Source: Bifidobacterium callimiconis (GTDB lineage: Bacteria; Actinomycetota; Actinomycetes; Actinomycetales; Bifidobacteriaceae). Taken from it: 64,000 nucleotides of DNA. The DNA lies in assembly GCF_003952005.1 (NCBI RefSeq), contig NZ_QXGJ01000006.1:62001-126000 (forward strand), read 5' to 3'. The position numbers were made by a program, and so were the translations under genes. Position 1 is the stretch's first letter. The number at the start of each line of letters is the position of its first letter. Below are positions 17,121 to 26,521 of this stretch, one piece after another. The notes under the pieces were generated by a model. That model made no database searches. It saw only the letters and a list, made by a program, of their open reading frames with translations, and had not been told where the DNA came from.

Positions 17121-17711
17121 ATGGTGAATGTGGATGAGTTCCCCGGCGGTTTGGCGGCCTGTCTGGAATCGGTGTTGATGGTGACCGACCATCCGCTGAC
17201 GGAGGATGCGTTGGCGACCGTGTTCGGCGTGGACGCCGATCGTGTGGCTCAGGTGCTGGAGACCTTGCGCGACGACTACGACGGCGTGGATGGCGCACGC
17301 CGTCGCGGCTTTGAGCTGCGGCACACGGTTCGTGGATGGCGTCTGGCCAGTCGTCAGGAGATGGAGTCGGTGGTGGAGGCCTTCATCAACGATGGCAGGA
17401 CGGCTCGTCTGTCGCAGGCCGCCATGGAGACGCTGGCGATCATCGCGTATCAGCAGCCGATCACGCGTGCGCGGATCTCGACGATTCGTGGAGTGAGTTC
17501 CGATGGTGTGATCCGTTCGCTGACGTTGCATGGTCTGGTGGAGGAGCGGGGCAACGATCCTGATTCGCATGCGGCGCTTCTGGTGACCACCGATCTGTTT
17601 TTGGAGAACATGGGTCTGGACGGCCTGGATCGTCTGCCGTCCCTTGCGCCGTTCCTGCCCGAGTCGGCGAGCGCCGTGGAATCCGCGGGACAGGAGTCGG
17701 TAAAGCAATAG
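17121..17711 (+). CDS. scpB: Segregation and condensation protein B
   Basis: A 196-residue ScpB with two winged-helix domains. Residues 10-85 form the first (LESVLMVTDHPLTEDALATVF, FELRHTVRGWRLASR), and residues 90-160 the second (ARLSQAAMETLAIIAYQQPI, IRGVSSDGVIRSL). It dimerises and binds ScpA in the SMC complex. The ATG at 17121 follows the scpA stop directly, giving a fully coupled xerD/parA/scpA/scpB series. The length is typical. Confidence 0.96.
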   Translation: MVNVDEFPGGLAACLESVLMVTDHPLTEDALATVFGVDADRVAQVLETLRDDYDGVDGARRRGFELRHTVRGWRLASRQEMESVVEAFINDGRTARLSQAAMETLAIIAYQQPITRARISTIRGVSSDGVIRSLTLHGLVEERGNDPDSHAALLVTTDLFLENMGLDGLDRLPSLAPFLPESASAVESAGQESVKQ

Positions 17712-17738
17712 TGCAAGAAAAGACACGTTCTTGATATA

Positions 17739-17782
17739 AGTTTTCAAAAACTGGAATTTATTTCTGAAAATTTTGCAGAAAT
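17739..17782. promoter_or_regulatory. AT-rich dyads upstream of the GH105 gene
   Basis: AGTTTT-CA-AAAACT (17739-17752) and ATTTCTG-N9-CAGAAAT (17760-17782) are two perfect palindromes in a strikingly AT-rich stretch of about 80 nt. They look like operator sites for a regulator of the GH105 gene encoded elsewhere, although the first could be part of an scpB terminator. Confidence 0.5.
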
Positions 17783-17851
17783 TTGCGTTACGATGGGAAA
17801 GTCAACAAAGTCAACGATGTCATTGTGTCTTTCCCGCGAAACGAGGTTCCA

Positions 17852-18955
17852 ATGGAAACGATATCCATGCCAATCACCAAGGAACGTCTTCAGCAGCTCA
17901 TGGACGTCATGATCGCCAATCTGGTGTCCATCTCCAGCAAGGACGGCGACGGTCTATGGACGCAGGGCGGCGTCGTGGTCGACGACAAAAGCTGGGACGT
18001 ATGGAACTGGCCGCAAGGCGTAGGCCTGTACGGCCTGTGCCGCAACTACGACGTCACCGGCAACGAAGCCGCCTGGCAGGCCGTGATCTCCTGGTTCGAC
18101 CGTACCCTGGCCAAGGGCACACCGTCCAAGAACGTCAACACCATGGCGCCGCTGCTGGCCATGGCGTTCCTGTACGAGCGCACCGGCGAATCCCGTCTGC
18201 TGCCGTATCTCAGGCGTTGGGCCGACTGGGCCATGACCGCCATGCCGCGCACCGAAGAGCTCGGCATGCAGCACATCACGTTCGGCGAGCCGCACCACAA
18301 CCAGCTGTGGGCCGACACCCTGGTCATGACCGTGCTGCCGCTGGCCAAGATCGGCATGCTGCTCGGACGCAAGGACTACGTGGAAGAGGCCAAGTACCAG
18401 TTCCAGATCCATGTCAAGTACCTTATGGACCCATCCACCGGCCTGTGGTTCCACGGCTGGACCTTCGACGGACGCAACAACTTCGCCGGGGCCCACTGGG
18501 CGCGCGGCAACTGCTGGGCCACGATGGCCATCCCCGAGATCATCGACATCCTGGAGCTCGAGCCCGGCGACTCCCTGCGCACCTGGCTGGTCGAGGTGCT
18601 CAAGACCCAGGTGGACGCGCTGGCGAAGCATCAGGACGAATCCGGACTGTGGCACACGCTGATTGACCACGACGACACGTACGTCGAATCCTCCGCCACC
18701 GCCGGCTTCGCCTACGGCATCCTGCGCGCCGTGCACGGCGGACTGCTCAACGAGTCGTACGCGGCGATCGCCTACCGAGCGATCGAGGGACTGGCCGATC
18801 AGGTTGGCGAGGACGGCGCGGTGGCCAACGTGTCGGTGGGCACCGGCATGGGGAGCGACCTCGACTACTACCGCGCCATCGAGCGCACCCCGATGCCGTA
18901 CGGCCAGTCGCTGACCATTCTCGCCTTCACGGAGATGCTCGTCTCCTACTGCTGA
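17852..18955 (+). CDS. GH105 unsaturated rhamnogalacturonyl hydrolase-like enzyme
   Basis: A 367-residue cytoplasmic glycoside hydrolase of the GH88/GH105 six-hairpin fold. Members cleave the unsaturated uronic acid from fragments made by polysaccharide lyases. Family signatures visible are GDGLWTQGGVVVDDKSWDVWNWPQGVG in part, the QLWADTLVM motif with candidate catalytic Asp155, HWARGNCWATM, and TPMPYGQSLTILAF near the end. There is no signal peptide, so the substrate must be imported. The start is the ATG at 17852 after ACGAGG; frames starting further upstream cross the AT-rich operator region. No lyase or sugar transporter is adjacent, and the gene sits between housekeeping genes, so it may have been acquired. 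Pectin or glycosaminoglycan fragments are possible substrates. Confidence 0.83.
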   Translation: METISMPITKERLQQLMDVMIANLVSISSKDGDGLWTQGGVVVDDKSWDVWNWPQGVGLYGLCRNYDVTGNEAAWQAVISWFDRTLAKGTPSKNVNTMAPLLAMAFLYERTGESRLLPYLRRWADWAMTAMPRTEELGMQHITFGEPHHNQLWADTLVMTVLPLAKIGMLLGRKDYVEEAKYQFQIHVKYLMDPSTGLWFHGWTFDGRNNFAGAHWARGNCWATMAIPEIIDILELEPGDSLRTWLVEVLKTQVDALAKHQDESGLWHTLIDHDDTYVESSATAGFAYGILRAVHGGLLNESYAAIAYRAIEGLADQVGEDGAVANVSVGTGMGSDLDYYRAIERTPMPYGQSLTILAFTEMLVSYC

Positions 18956-19030
18956 TCCGACACCGAGCCGTCGTCGTGGCGTCGACGGCGTTTCGGCGCC
19001 ACGAACGCCGTCGGCATGCCATGATGCCGA

Positions 19031-19060
19031 TTGGGCACTGTCAAGGAATACGGCTACTAT
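19031..19060 (+). promoter_or_regulatory. Probable typA promoter
   Basis: TTGGGC (19031-19036), 18 nt, TACTAT (19055-19060). It implies a leader of about 100 nt before the typA ATG. The 18956-19030 stretch before it holds only a GC-rich dyad, probably the end of the GH105 transcript. Confidence 0.5.
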
Positions 19061-19168
19061 TGGTGCGGTTTGTGTATAGGGAAACGGCAACGACCAGTCC
19101 GAATACTCCAAAAGCGACGCAAATACTTCATTGCGACACAAATAGACAGTCAATTAAGAGAGGTTTTC

Positions 19169-21091
19169 ATGGCGGTACGCGGTGATATCCGTAATGTGGC
19201 GATTGTGGCTCACGTCGACCACGGCAAGACCACGCTGGTGAACGCAATGCTTCAGCAGTCCCACGTGTTCAACGAGCGTGAGGAAGTGCCGGATCGTGTG
19301 ATGGACTCCAATGATCTGGAGCGCGAGAAGGGCATCACCATTCTGGCCAAGAACACGGCCGTCGAGTACACCGGCCCGCTGGCCGCCAAGTACGGCCACC
19401 CCGAGGGCATCACCCTCAACATCATCGACACCCCCGGCCACGCCGACTTCGGCGGCGAGGTGGAGCGCGGCATCTCCATGGTCGACGGCGTCGTCCTGCT
19501 CGTGGACGCCTCCGAAGGCCCGCTGCCGCAGACCCGCTTCGTGCTGCGCAAGGCCCTCGAGGCCAAGCTGCCGGTGATCCTGTGCGTGAACAAGGTGGAC
19601 CGCCCCGACGCCCGTATCGAAGAGGTCGTGGGCGAGACCTCCGACCTGCTGCTCGGTCTGGCCGACGACGTGCAGCACGAGGGCATCGACCTCGATCTTG
19701 ACCAGCTGCTCGACATGCCGGTGATCTACTGCGCCGCCAAGGCTGGCTACGCCTCCACCAACCAGCCCGCCGACGGCGGTCTGCCGGACAACGACAACCT
19801 CGAGCCGCTGTTCGAGGCCATCATCAAGAACATCCCCGCCCCCGAATACGACGAGGACGCCCCGCTGCAGGCCCACGTGGCCAACATCGACTCCTCCGAC
19901 TTCCTCGGTCGACTCGGTCTGGTCCGCATCTACAACGGCACGCTGAAGAAGGGCGCCACCTACGGCCTGTCCCGTGTGGACGGCTCCATCGAGAACTTCC
20001 GCGTCTCCGAGCTGCTGCGCACCCAGGGTCTCGACCGCCAGCCGGTCGAGGAGGCCGGCCCCGGCGACATCGTGGCCGTCGCCGGTGTCAACGACATCAT
20101 GATCGGCGAGACCATCGTCGACCCCAACGACCCCAAGCCGCTGCCGCTCATCCACGTCGACGACCCGGCCATCTCCATGACCTTCGGCGTCAACGACTCC
20201 CCGCTGGCCGGCACCGAGGGCAAGGACCACAAGCTCACCGCCCGCATGATCAAGGACCGTCTGGACCGCGAGCTCATCGGTAACGTGTCGATCAAGGTGC
20301 TGCCGACCGATCGTCCGGACGCCTGGGAGGTCCAGGGTCGTGGCGAGCTGGCGCTGGCCGTGCTTGCCGAGCAGATGCGTCGCGAAGGCTACGAGCTGAC
20401 CGTCGGCCGTCCGCAGGTGGTCACCAAGACCATCGACGGCGCGGTCAACGAGCCGATGGAGAACACCACCATCGACGTGCCTGAAGAGTACATGGGCGCC
20501 GTCACCCAGCTCATGGCCGACCGCAAGGGCCGCATGGACAACATGACGAACCACGGCTCCGGCTGGGTGCGTCTGCAGTTCACCGTGCCGTCCCGCGGTC
20601 TGATCGGCTTCCGCACCGCGCTGCTGTCCGCCACCCGCGGCACCGGCATTGCCTCCTCCATCTCCGCTGGATACGCCCCGTGGGCTGGCGAGATCACCAT
20701 CCGTCAGAACGGCTCCATGGTCTCCGACCGTCAGGGTGTGGCCACCCCGTACGCCATGCAGCGTCTGCAGGCCCGTGGCAACTTCTTCGTCGAGCCGCAG
20801 TCCCCGGTCTACGAGGGCCAGGTCGTGGGCATCAACAACAAGCCCGACGAGCTCGACGTGAACATCACGCTGGCCAAGCACATGACCAACATGCGTTCCG
20901 CCACCGCCGACGTGCTGGAGACGCTCACCCCGCCGATCAAGATGAGCCTCGAGGAGTCCCTCGACTTTGCGAACGAGGACGAGTGCGTGGAAGTGACCCC
21001 CGAGTCCATCCGCGTGCGCAAGATCATCCTCAAGCGTGACGATTGGTACAAGTGGCGCGCCAAGCAGCGTCGCCAGAACAAGAACGCCTGA
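19169..21091 (+). CDS. typA: Ribosome-associated GTPase TypA/BipA
   Basis: A 640-residue translational GTPase that binds the 70S ribosome and helps assembly and stress adaptation. G1 is AHVDHGKTT (residues 14-22), G2 is within REKGITIL, G3 is DTPGHADFG and G4 is NKVDRPDA. These are followed by EF-G-like domains II, III and V and the TypA-specific C-terminal region ([20 protein letters not shown]). It starts at the ATG 19169, 5 nt after GAGAGG; the open frame upstream to 19031 crosses the promoter and is not used. The length is typical. It is probably transcribed alone. Confidence 0.97.
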   Translation: MAVRGDIRNVAIVAHVDHGKTTLVNAMLQQSHVFNEREEVPDRVMDSNDLEREKGITILAKNTAVEYTGPLAAKYGHPEGITLNIIDTPGHADFGGEVERGISMVDGVVLLVDASEGPLPQTRFVLRKALEAKLPVILCVNKVDRPDARIEEVVGETSDLLLGLADDVQHEGIDLDLDQLLDMPVIYCAAKAGYASTNQPADGGLPDNDNLEPLFEAIIKNIPAPEYDEDAPLQAHVANIDSSDFLGRLGLVRIYNGTLKKGATYGLSRVDGSIENFRVSELLRTQGLDRQPVEEAGPGDIVAVAGVNDIMIGETIVDPNDPKPLPLIHVDDPAISMTFGVNDSPLAGTEGKDHKLTARMIKDRLDRELIGNVSIKVLPTDRPDAWEVQGRGELALAVLAEQMRREGYELTVGRPQVVTKTIDGAVNEPMENTTIDVPEEYMGAVTQLMADRKGRMDNMTNHGSGWVRLQFTVPSRGLIGFRTALLSATRGTGIASSISAGYAPWAGEITIRQNGSMVSDRQGVATPYAMQRLQARGNFFVEPQSPVYEGQVVGINNKPDELDVNITLAKHMTNMRSATADVLETLTPPIKMSLEESLDFANEDECVEVTPESIRVRKIILKRDDWYKWRAKQRRQNKNA

Positions 21092-21092
21092 T

Positions 21093-21121
21093 CGGTAAAC
21101 ACTCGTTTCCCGAACGTTTAC
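21093..21121. terminator. Dyad after typA
   Basis: CGGTAAAC and GTTTACCG form a perfect 8-bp stem with a 13-nt loop just after the typA stop. There is no T-run, so it could also be a protein-binding site for the next operon. Confidence 0.5.
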
Positions 21122-21194
21122 CGGGCGTTGGCCGTCGATCTCGGCAGGTGGAATTGTGAAGCACTTGTAGAGGCCGGCGGCCATACTAAACCAT

Positions 21195-21671
21195 ATGACT
21201 ACACGAATGGAGATGACTCCACGGCGAGGCCGGGCGGATCGAAACGCCCTCAAGCCGTGGAGTTTTCGTTTGCCCCTGTGGGGTCGCATCCTTGTCAGTG
21301 CGGCCTCGGGTGCGCTCGTCGGCTTCGTCGGCGCGGCGGCCCATCGCATGGGCGTCCAGTGGAGCATCCCCTACGGACTGGTGCTGTCGTTCCTCCTACT
21401 CGGCATATCCACATGGTCGGCGCGGGCGAGATCCGGCAGCGCGGGCGTGGGATTCCATCTCATCGCCTCCGGTGCGGTGACCATGCTGATCCTGCAGATG
21501 TCCACCCAGTCCCGTGCGATGCTGATTTTCGGGTATACCTCGGACTCCTACACCTTCTTCATGCAGAAGACCGGCATCATCTGGATGCTGGGCATGGTGG
21601 CGTTGCAGGTGTTCATGCTGCTGCTGCTGCCGAAACGATGGTTCGACGTGCCCGATAGAAGGATTCGCTGA
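21195..21671 (+). CDS. Small actinobacterial membrane protein, unknown function
   Basis: A 158-residue protein I do not recognise by family name. It has a basic N-terminus (about 28 residues) and four likely membrane helices: ILVSAASGALVGFVGAAA, IPYGLVLSFLLLGIS, GFHLIASGAVTMLILQM and IIWMLGMVALQVFMLLLL. The topology is therefore even, with both ends probably inside. It ends 2 nt before pheA and so heads the pheA-tyrA operon. That position might hint at a transport or accessory role for aromatic compounds, but this is only context. Confidence 0.7.
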   Translation: MTTRMEMTPRRGRADRNALKPWSFRLPLWGRILVSAASGALVGFVGAAAHRMGVQWSIPYGLVLSFLLLGISTWSARARSGSAGVGFHLIASGAVTMLILQMSTQSRAMLIFGYTSDSYTFFMQKTGIIWMLGMVALQVFMLLLLPKRWFDVPDRRIR

Positions 21672-21673
21672 TT

Positions 21674-22636
21674 ATGACCGTGTCATTGCATTATCTCGGG
21701 CCGCAGGGCTCGTTCACCCATCAGGCCGCGTCGGCCGCCGCACAGCTCATCCCCGACGGTGGCGAGTGCGTCGCGGCGCCGAACGTGCCGGCCATCTTCG
21801 ACGCCGTGGCCAACGGCAACGGCTGGGGAGTGGTCGCCTGGGAGAACAATGTGGAAGGCTATGTGGTGCCGAATCTCGACGCCCTGATCGACGCCGAGGA
21901 TGTGGCCGGATTTGCCCGCGTGCGCGTGGACGTCACGTTCGACGCGCTGGTTCGTCCCGGCCATGGCGATCTGACCGTGGTCCGCGCCCATCCACACGGG
22001 TTGGCGCAATGCTCCAAGTTCATCGCCGAGCATGCGCTGACCGCCGAACCGTCGTCGTCGAACGCCGCCGCATGCCGCGACATCGCCGCCGACGAGGTGG
22101 CGCTCGGTCCCTCCATCTGCGCTGGATTGTACGGGCTGAACGTGCTGTGCAAGGGCGTGCAGGACTTTGACGGCGCCTCCACCGATTTTCTGGTGCTCGC
22201 CCCGCGCGAGCAGGTGCGCGAACAGCTGGTGCAGGCCGAATCGCAGGGCGTGACGGAATTCGAGTCCATCGTCGCGTTCATTCCGCTGAATACCGGCCCC
22301 GGTGTGCTTGCCGACCTGCTCGACGTGATCCGCGACGCCGGTCTGAACATGACCAGCTTCATCTCCCGCCCCATCAAGGGCCATGCAGGCACCTACAGCT
22401 TCATCGCCACGCTTGACGCGGCGCCGTGGCAGCCGCAGTTCAAGGCCGTGCTCAACACCGTGGTGGCGCACGGCGACTGGGTGAAGACCCTGGCCGTCTA
22501 TCCGCGACAGGACCGGCCCAATCCGCCGGTGAGTGCGTGGATGCTGCCCGAGGGCGGTGTGCGGCGCACTCCCGAGGACGTTGCCTCCGGCATGCCGTTC
22601 GAGCCGACCGACGACAAGGAGCTGCTATGGGCGTGA
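21674..22636 (+). CDS. pheA: Prephenate dehydratase
   Basis: Converts prephenate to phenylpyruvate in phenylalanine synthesis. Residues 3-185 form the PDT domain (YLGPQGSFTHQAA at the start, VAWENNVEGYV, and DFDGASTDFLVLAP). Residues 197-275 form an ACT regulatory domain (SIVAFIPLNTGPGVLADLL, then FISRPIKG, matching the ESRP-type phenylalanine site). It is monofunctional with no chorismate mutase domain. The stop overlaps the start of tyrA by 10 nt. Feedback inhibition by phenylalanine is expected from the ACT domain. Confidence 0.96.
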   Translation: MTVSLHYLGPQGSFTHQAASAAAQLIPDGGECVAAPNVPAIFDAVANGNGWGVVAWENNVEGYVVPNLDALIDAEDVAGFARVRVDVTFDALVRPGHGDLTVVRAHPHGLAQCSKFIAEHALTAEPSSSNAAACRDIAADEVALGPSICAGLYGLNVLCKGVQDFDGASTDFLVLAPREQVREQLVQAESQGVTEFESIVAFIPLNTGPGVLADLLDVIRDAGLNMTSFISRPIKGHAGTYSFIATLDAAPWQPQFKAVLNTVVAHGDWVKTLAVYPRQDRPNPPVSAWMLPEGGVRRTPEDVASGMPFEPTDDKELLWA

Positions 22637-23673
22637 ACACGGAACCGGACGTCCTGCCCGAGGCACGTGTGATCGCCGTCGCCGGTCTGGGGCTGATCGG
22701 CGGTTCGCTGGCCCGTCGTCTGGCGGAGTGCGGTCGTCGTGTGATCGCATGGAACCATCGGCCGGCGCCATACGAGCAGGCGCGTGCGGCCGGCATCGAA
22801 TGCGTGGACGACGTGACCGATCTGGCACGGGCCGTCCCCGACGTGCTGGTGCTGTGCACGCCGCTCAAGGCCATGCCCGACGTATTGGCGAAGCTGGCTC
22901 CGGTGCTCGATTCCCGTACCGTGCTCACCGACGTGGGCAGCGTCAAGGGACAGGTGCGCGACGAGGTGAAGGCAGCCGGGCTGAACGACCTCTATGTGGG
23001 AGCACATCCGATGGCCGGCAACGAATTCTCCGGCTATGCCGCCTCCGACCCATCGCTGTACGACGACGCTCTGTGGGCGGTGACCTTCGACGAGTGCACG
23101 TCCTATGACCGTCTGCTTGTGGTGATCGACATGATCTGCGAAGGCGTGGGCGACCGCATCATCGCGATCGACGACGACACGCACGACCAGGCCGCCGCGC
23201 TGATCAGCCACATGCCGCACGTGGTGTCCACAGCGCTGGCCAACGAGCTTGCCGAGACCCCCTCACGCAACATCGCCCAGGCACTGGCCGCCGGCTGCTG
23301 GCGCGACATGACCCGCGTCGCCCTCACCGACCCCGACCGCACCCGCGCGATGGTGGAGGAGGACGCCGCCAACGTGGCGCAGCTACTGCACCACATGAGC
23401 GATCGACTGGAGTCCATGGCCACACTGCTGGAGTCGGGTGACGACGAGGCGCTGGCGCAGGTTCGCGACTTCTTTGCCGTAGCCCGTCCCTATCGTGAAT
23501 ACAAGGCCCGCGAGCGCGGGGGAGCGGCGCACGAGAGCGTGACCGTGCGCATCGGCGGCGACGAGGCCTCATGGCGCGACCAGCTGCTGGCCTCCGCCAA
23601 GCGAGGCGAACACATCATGCATATGACCGACCGCACGCACGCCATCGCCGAGATCCGCACCGCCCTCGTCTAA
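22627..23673 (+). CDS. tyrA: Prephenate dehydrogenase
   Basis: Oxidises prephenate to 4-hydroxyphenylpyruvate for tyrosine. The NAD-binding motif GLGLIGGSL is near residues 20-28, followed by DVGSVKGQV and the AHPMAGNEFSGY motif with the substrate-binding histidine. The C-terminal half is the helical dimer domain. It is 348 residues, within the usual range. The ATG at 22627 is 5 nt after AAGGAG, inside the pheA coding region, so translation of the two enzymes is coupled and both branches of aromatic synthesis are made together. Confidence 0.95.
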   Translation: MGVNTEPDVLPEARVIAVAGLGLIGGSLARRLAECGRRVIAWNHRPAPYEQARAAGIECVDDVTDLARAVPDVLVLCTPLKAMPDVLAKLAPVLDSRTVLTDVGSVKGQVRDEVKAAGLNDLYVGAHPMAGNEFSGYAASDPSLYDDALWAVTFDECTSYDRLLVVIDMICEGVGDRIIAIDDDTHDQAAALISHMPHVVSTALANELAETPSRNIAQALAAGCWRDMTRVALTDPDRTRAMVEEDAANVAQLLHHMSDRLESMATLLESGDDEALAQVRDFFAVARPYREYKARERGGAAHESVTVRIGGDEASWRDQLLASAKRGEHIMHMTDRTHAIAEIRTALV

Positions 23674-23680
23674 CGGTTCC

Positions 23681-24280
23681 TCAGTTCAGCAGGTCCGCCG
23701 GAGCCAGCGTGCGCGCATGATCGATGATCGTGGCGATGGTCTCCGGCGACTCCTCGCATCCACGCTTCAGCCACAGCCAGACGATGGCGGTGAGCGACGC
23801 CGCAAGCATTTCGCGCGCATATACCGCGGGAATGTTGTCCCGTCCGGGCTTCTTACCCACCTTCTCCGCCTCGATGAGCAGCAGCTCGGTGATGATGTCC
23901 TTGGTGCGGTTGTACAGCTGCATGTCGTTGCCGCTGTGCGAGATGGCGTCGAAGAACGCGAAGTCGTTCTTGATGTAGCGCAGCCCGCCGAGCAGGGCCG
24001 CATAGGGGATGAGCTGTCCTTCGGGGCCGGAGGTGGCGGGCTGTTCCAATGCGGAGCCCGGATTGAGCATGATCTGCGTCAGATCGCTCATGGCGTTGGC
24101 CAGCAGCTGCTGGCGCAGATCGAACTTGTCGGTGTAATGCGTATAGAACGTGCCGCGGTTGATATGCGCCTCGCGGGCGAGATCGCTGACGGTCATGGCG
24201 TCGAAGCCCTTGGCGTTCGTCAGCGTGATGAACGCCTCCTTGATGGCGCCTTCGGTGCGGGTGTTCCTATGCTGGACCAT
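23681..24280 (-). CDS. TetR-family transcriptional regulator
   Basis: A 199-residue TetR regulator. The N-terminal helix-turn-helix reads AIKEAFITLTNAKGFDAMTV then SDLAREAHINRGTFYTHY, a typical recognition helix. The C-terminal part matches the TetR_C group common in Firmicutes and bifidobacteria (LLIEAEKVGKKPGRDNIPAVYAREMLAASLTAIVWLWLKRG). The start is the ATG at 24280 after GAGGAGAGG. It is convergent with tyrA (7-nt gap). Upstream, GATCGGTGAT (24294-24303) and ATCACCGGTC (24332-24341) match as imperfect inverted copies and may be its own operator. No target transporter is adjacent. Confidence 0.9.
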   Translation of the reverse strand: MVQHRNTRTEGAIKEAFITLTNAKGFDAMTVSDLAREAHINRGTFYTHYTDKFDLRQQLLANAMSDLTQIMLNPGSALEQPATSGPEGQLIPYAALLGGLRYIKNDFAFFDAISHSGNDMQLYNRTKDIITELLLIEAEKVGKKPGRDNIPAVYAREMLAASLTAIVWLWLKRGCEESPETIATIIDHARTLAPADLLN

Positions 24281-24387
24281 AACCTCTCCTCGTGATCGGT
24301 GATGCCGTGCAAGTGCGTTTCGTCCTAGCCTATCACCGGTCATGATCAACACGTTGTTCGTATAGTCCGGGGAGAACGACGTTGCCG

Positions 24388-24648
24388 TCATATGCGTGGA
24401 GTCGTGAACCGCGGACGTTCGGGCACCGGCTTGAGTCGTACGATGCTCGTCGCGTCGACGGAGACGATCTCGGCCTTTCGCCGTCCGTTCGCCGACTCGT
24501 CGCGCAGCATGGTCAGCGTCCGGCCGTCCCAACCGGTGACATGACCCACGTAATCGCGATACTTCTCCCGGCCGTCGTTTTCGTCTACGCCGATGAGGGT
24601 GCGCACCACAATGCGCGCGCCGATCGGAATGTGCTTCGGTAGGATCAT
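24388..24648 (-). CDS. Small conserved protein of unknown function
   Basis: An 86-residue protein with a small beta-rich core: IPIGARIVVRTLIGVDENDGR, YRDYVGHVTGWDGRTLTMLRD, AEIVSVDATSIVRLKPVPERP. This pattern (paired strands, a glycine-tryptophan turn, 'VRLKPVPER') is found in small actinobacterial proteins, possibly the DUF6725 group; I am not certain of that name. The start may be the ATG at 24648 or the GTG at 24666; neither has a clear ribosome site. A perfect TGTGA-N6-TCACA palindrome lies 42-75 nt upstream. Confidence 0.65.
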   Translation of the reverse strand: MILPKHIPIGARIVVRTLIGVDENDGREKYRDYVGHVTGWDGRTLTMLRDESANGRRKAEIVSVDATSIVRLKPVPERPRFTTPRI

Positions 24649-24666
24649 GGTTTCGAGTCTAGTCAC

Positions 24667-24964
24667 GAGGTGGGGCCATCATACGGATGACGTCTGATCG
24701 CCGCTGGTGTGATTTGCGTCACATCAATCGGTTGCCATCGGTTTCCTCGAGGTGCCGTACCACGGTCAGGAGTAACGTGAATACCGATTGGTGGGAAGCC
24801 CTGCTCCGGACGAATTTCCCGGATGCCAACGGGGATGAGAAAAACCTCTTCGCGGACAATGATGTGCGAAGAGGTTTTTCTTTGCGTTCAGGTTCGGTTT
24901 GTGATGGTTCCCGTTCTGTGCGGTGCCATGGAACGGGAACCACGGATCGATTGCTACAGACCGG
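24667..24964. other. Intergenic region with CRP-like site and terminator
   Basis: About 300 nt with no convincing gene. It holds TGTGATTTGCGTCACA (24708-24723), an exact TGTGA-N6-TCACA palindrome, and the strong hairpin described separately at 24840-24879. The stretch 24775-24840 has some local pairing (TCCGG with CCGGA), so a small RNA ending at that terminator on the + strand is conceivable but unproven. Confidence 0.6.
24840..24879. terminator. Bidirectional terminator
   Basis: AAAACCTCTTCGC (24841-24853) pairs with GCGAAGAGGTTTT (24866-24878); T-runs exist on both strands. On the minus strand it would end the DASS transporter transcript. Confidence 0.9.
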
Positions 24965-26440
24965 TCACCACAGGCCGATGATCTTCCACCATCCCATGCC
25001 CACGGTCAGCCAGATCGCCACCGTTACGATGCCGCACAGGAAACCGATCTTCAGAAACTCCGGCGTCTTGAGATAACCGGCACCGTAGATCAGGGCGGCC
25101 GGGCCGGACGCGTAGTGCGTCATGGCGCCGATCAGACCGGTGGCGCAGCCCAGCATCAGCGCCGAGGCGACCGGGGGAGCGCCGGCCGCCACGGCCACGC
25201 CGAGGAACAGCGTGTACAGGGCCACCGCCTGGGCCAGCTCGGCGGCGAACATGTAGTGCATCAGGAAGTAGCAGACGGTGAGCAGGGCGAGCACTGCCAT
25301 CCATGGCATGCCCAAAGTGGCGTCGGCGATCAGATCGCCGGCCCATTCGGTCACGCCAAGCGCGTTGAGCGGCGTGGCCATGCCCACCAGCACGCCGAAG
25401 AAGATCAGCGTGGACCATGCCGACTTGTTGGCGGCCATATCCTGCCAGCCGATGATGCCGGTGGCCAGCAGCACGGACACGCCCAGGAACGCCACGGTGG
25501 TCGCATTGATGCCGGTCATGGAACCGGTGGCCCACAGCACGAGCATCACCACGAACGTTGCGGCCATGATCCATTCCTGCGCGCTGAGTCGTCCCAGCTG
25601 CCGCAGCTCCTCACGGGCGTCGGACTGGGCGGACGGCACGTGCTTGATCGTGGGCGGATACACCTTGTACACCAGTGCGGGGATGATCAGCAGGCTGAGC
25701 ACGCCGGGCACGATGCCGGCCAGCGCCCACGTGCCCCAGCCGATCGTCACGTCGCTGTCGGCGGCGAGCTGCACCACCACCGGGCCGGCGGCCATGGACG
25801 TGACGAACATGGCGGAGGTGATGGCGTTCACGTTGTTCGCCGTCACGGCCAGATACGCGCCGATGCGCCGACGGGACTCGTCGTTCTCCGGCGTGGACTG
25901 CTGCACGTCGCTGATCGACGTGATGATCGGGAACAGGATGCCGCCCAGACGCGCGGTGTTCGACGGCGTGGCCGGTGCCAGCAGCAGGTCGGCCGCGGAC
26001 AGGCCGTAGGAGATGCCGAGTGTGGATTTGCCGAGCAGACTGATGAATACCAGCGCCACACGACGGCCGAGACCGGTCTTCACGAATCCCTGGGCGATGA
26101 AGAAAGCCGCCACGATCAGCCAGATCGAGGCGCTGCCCAGACCGGAGAACGCCGCCGTCTTCGGATCCATCGTGCCGGTGAGCATCGCCACCGTGAGCCC
26201 GATGATCGCCACCGCGGCAGTGGGTAGTGGCTGCAGGATCAGGCCGAGGATCGTGCCGAGGAAGATCGCCAGCATATGCATGGCCTGTGGTTCAAGACCG
26301 TCCGGCGCGGGAATGACGTAGATCGCAACGGTGACGGCCACGCAGATCGCCGCCTTGATCAGTCGCATCGGTTCGATGGCTGTTCGTGACGAGTCCTTGG
26401 TGGTCCGTGCGGCGGTGTTGATGCTCGCTGCTGCTGCCAT
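24965..26440 (-). CDS. DASS/SLC13-family anion transporter, probably malate or other dicarboxylate
   Basis: A 491-residue membrane protein with about 11-12 hydrophobic segments. Family signatures include LGSASIWLIVAAFFIAQGFVKTGLGRR in part, the first half motif ATPSNTARLGG (the SNT motif that binds carboxylate), ITSAMFVTSMAAGP, and the second half region MHYMFAAELAQAVALYTLFLGVA. DASS proteins carry C4-dicarboxylates, citrate or sulfate. The start is the ATG at 26440, after AAAGGAG. It is divergent from malolactic enzyme mleS, with a shared control region containing a 14-bp inverted repeat, so malate uptake is the most economical role. Lactic acid bacteria use an unrelated carrier for this, so this would be an exchange of parts. 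Confidence 0.88.
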   Translation of the reverse strand: MAAAASINTAARTTKDSSRTAIEPMRLIKAAICVAVTVAIYVIPAPDGLEPQAMHMLAIFLGTILGLILQPLPTAAVAIIGLTVAMLTGTMDPKTAAFSGLGSASIWLIVAAFFIAQGFVKTGLGRRVALVFISLLGKSTLGISYGLSAADLLLAPATPSNTARLGGILFPIITSISDVQQSTPENDESRRRIGAYLAVTANNVNAITSAMFVTSMAAGPVVVQLAADSDVTIGWGTWALAGIVPGVLSLLIIPALVYKVYPPTIKHVPSAQSDAREELRQLGRLSAQEWIMAATFVVMLVLWATGSMTGINATTVAFLGVSVLLATGIIGWQDMAANKSAWSTLIFFGVLVGMATPLNALGVTEWAGDLIADATLGMPWMAVLALLTVCYFLMHYMFAAELAQAVALYTLFLGVAVAAGAPPVASALMLGCATGLIGAMTHYASGPAALIYGAGYLKTPEFLKIGFLCGIVTVAIWLTVGMGWWKIIGLW

Positions 26441-26521
26441 GATGTGCTCCTTTACACGAAAGATGGGTGGCTCGTCGCGGCGTCCTTGTGGCGACGGACT
26501 ATGGTCCCGAGCATAGAAATC

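Noticed and set aside
19154..21367. A 737-codon open frame on the minus strand opposite typA
   Set aside because: It mirrors the typA codon bias; the product is G/V/H-rich without motifs.
24667..24840. A tRNA or stable RNA gene
   Set aside because: No cloverleaf, TTCGAATC-like arm or other recognisable RNA motif was found; only local pairing.
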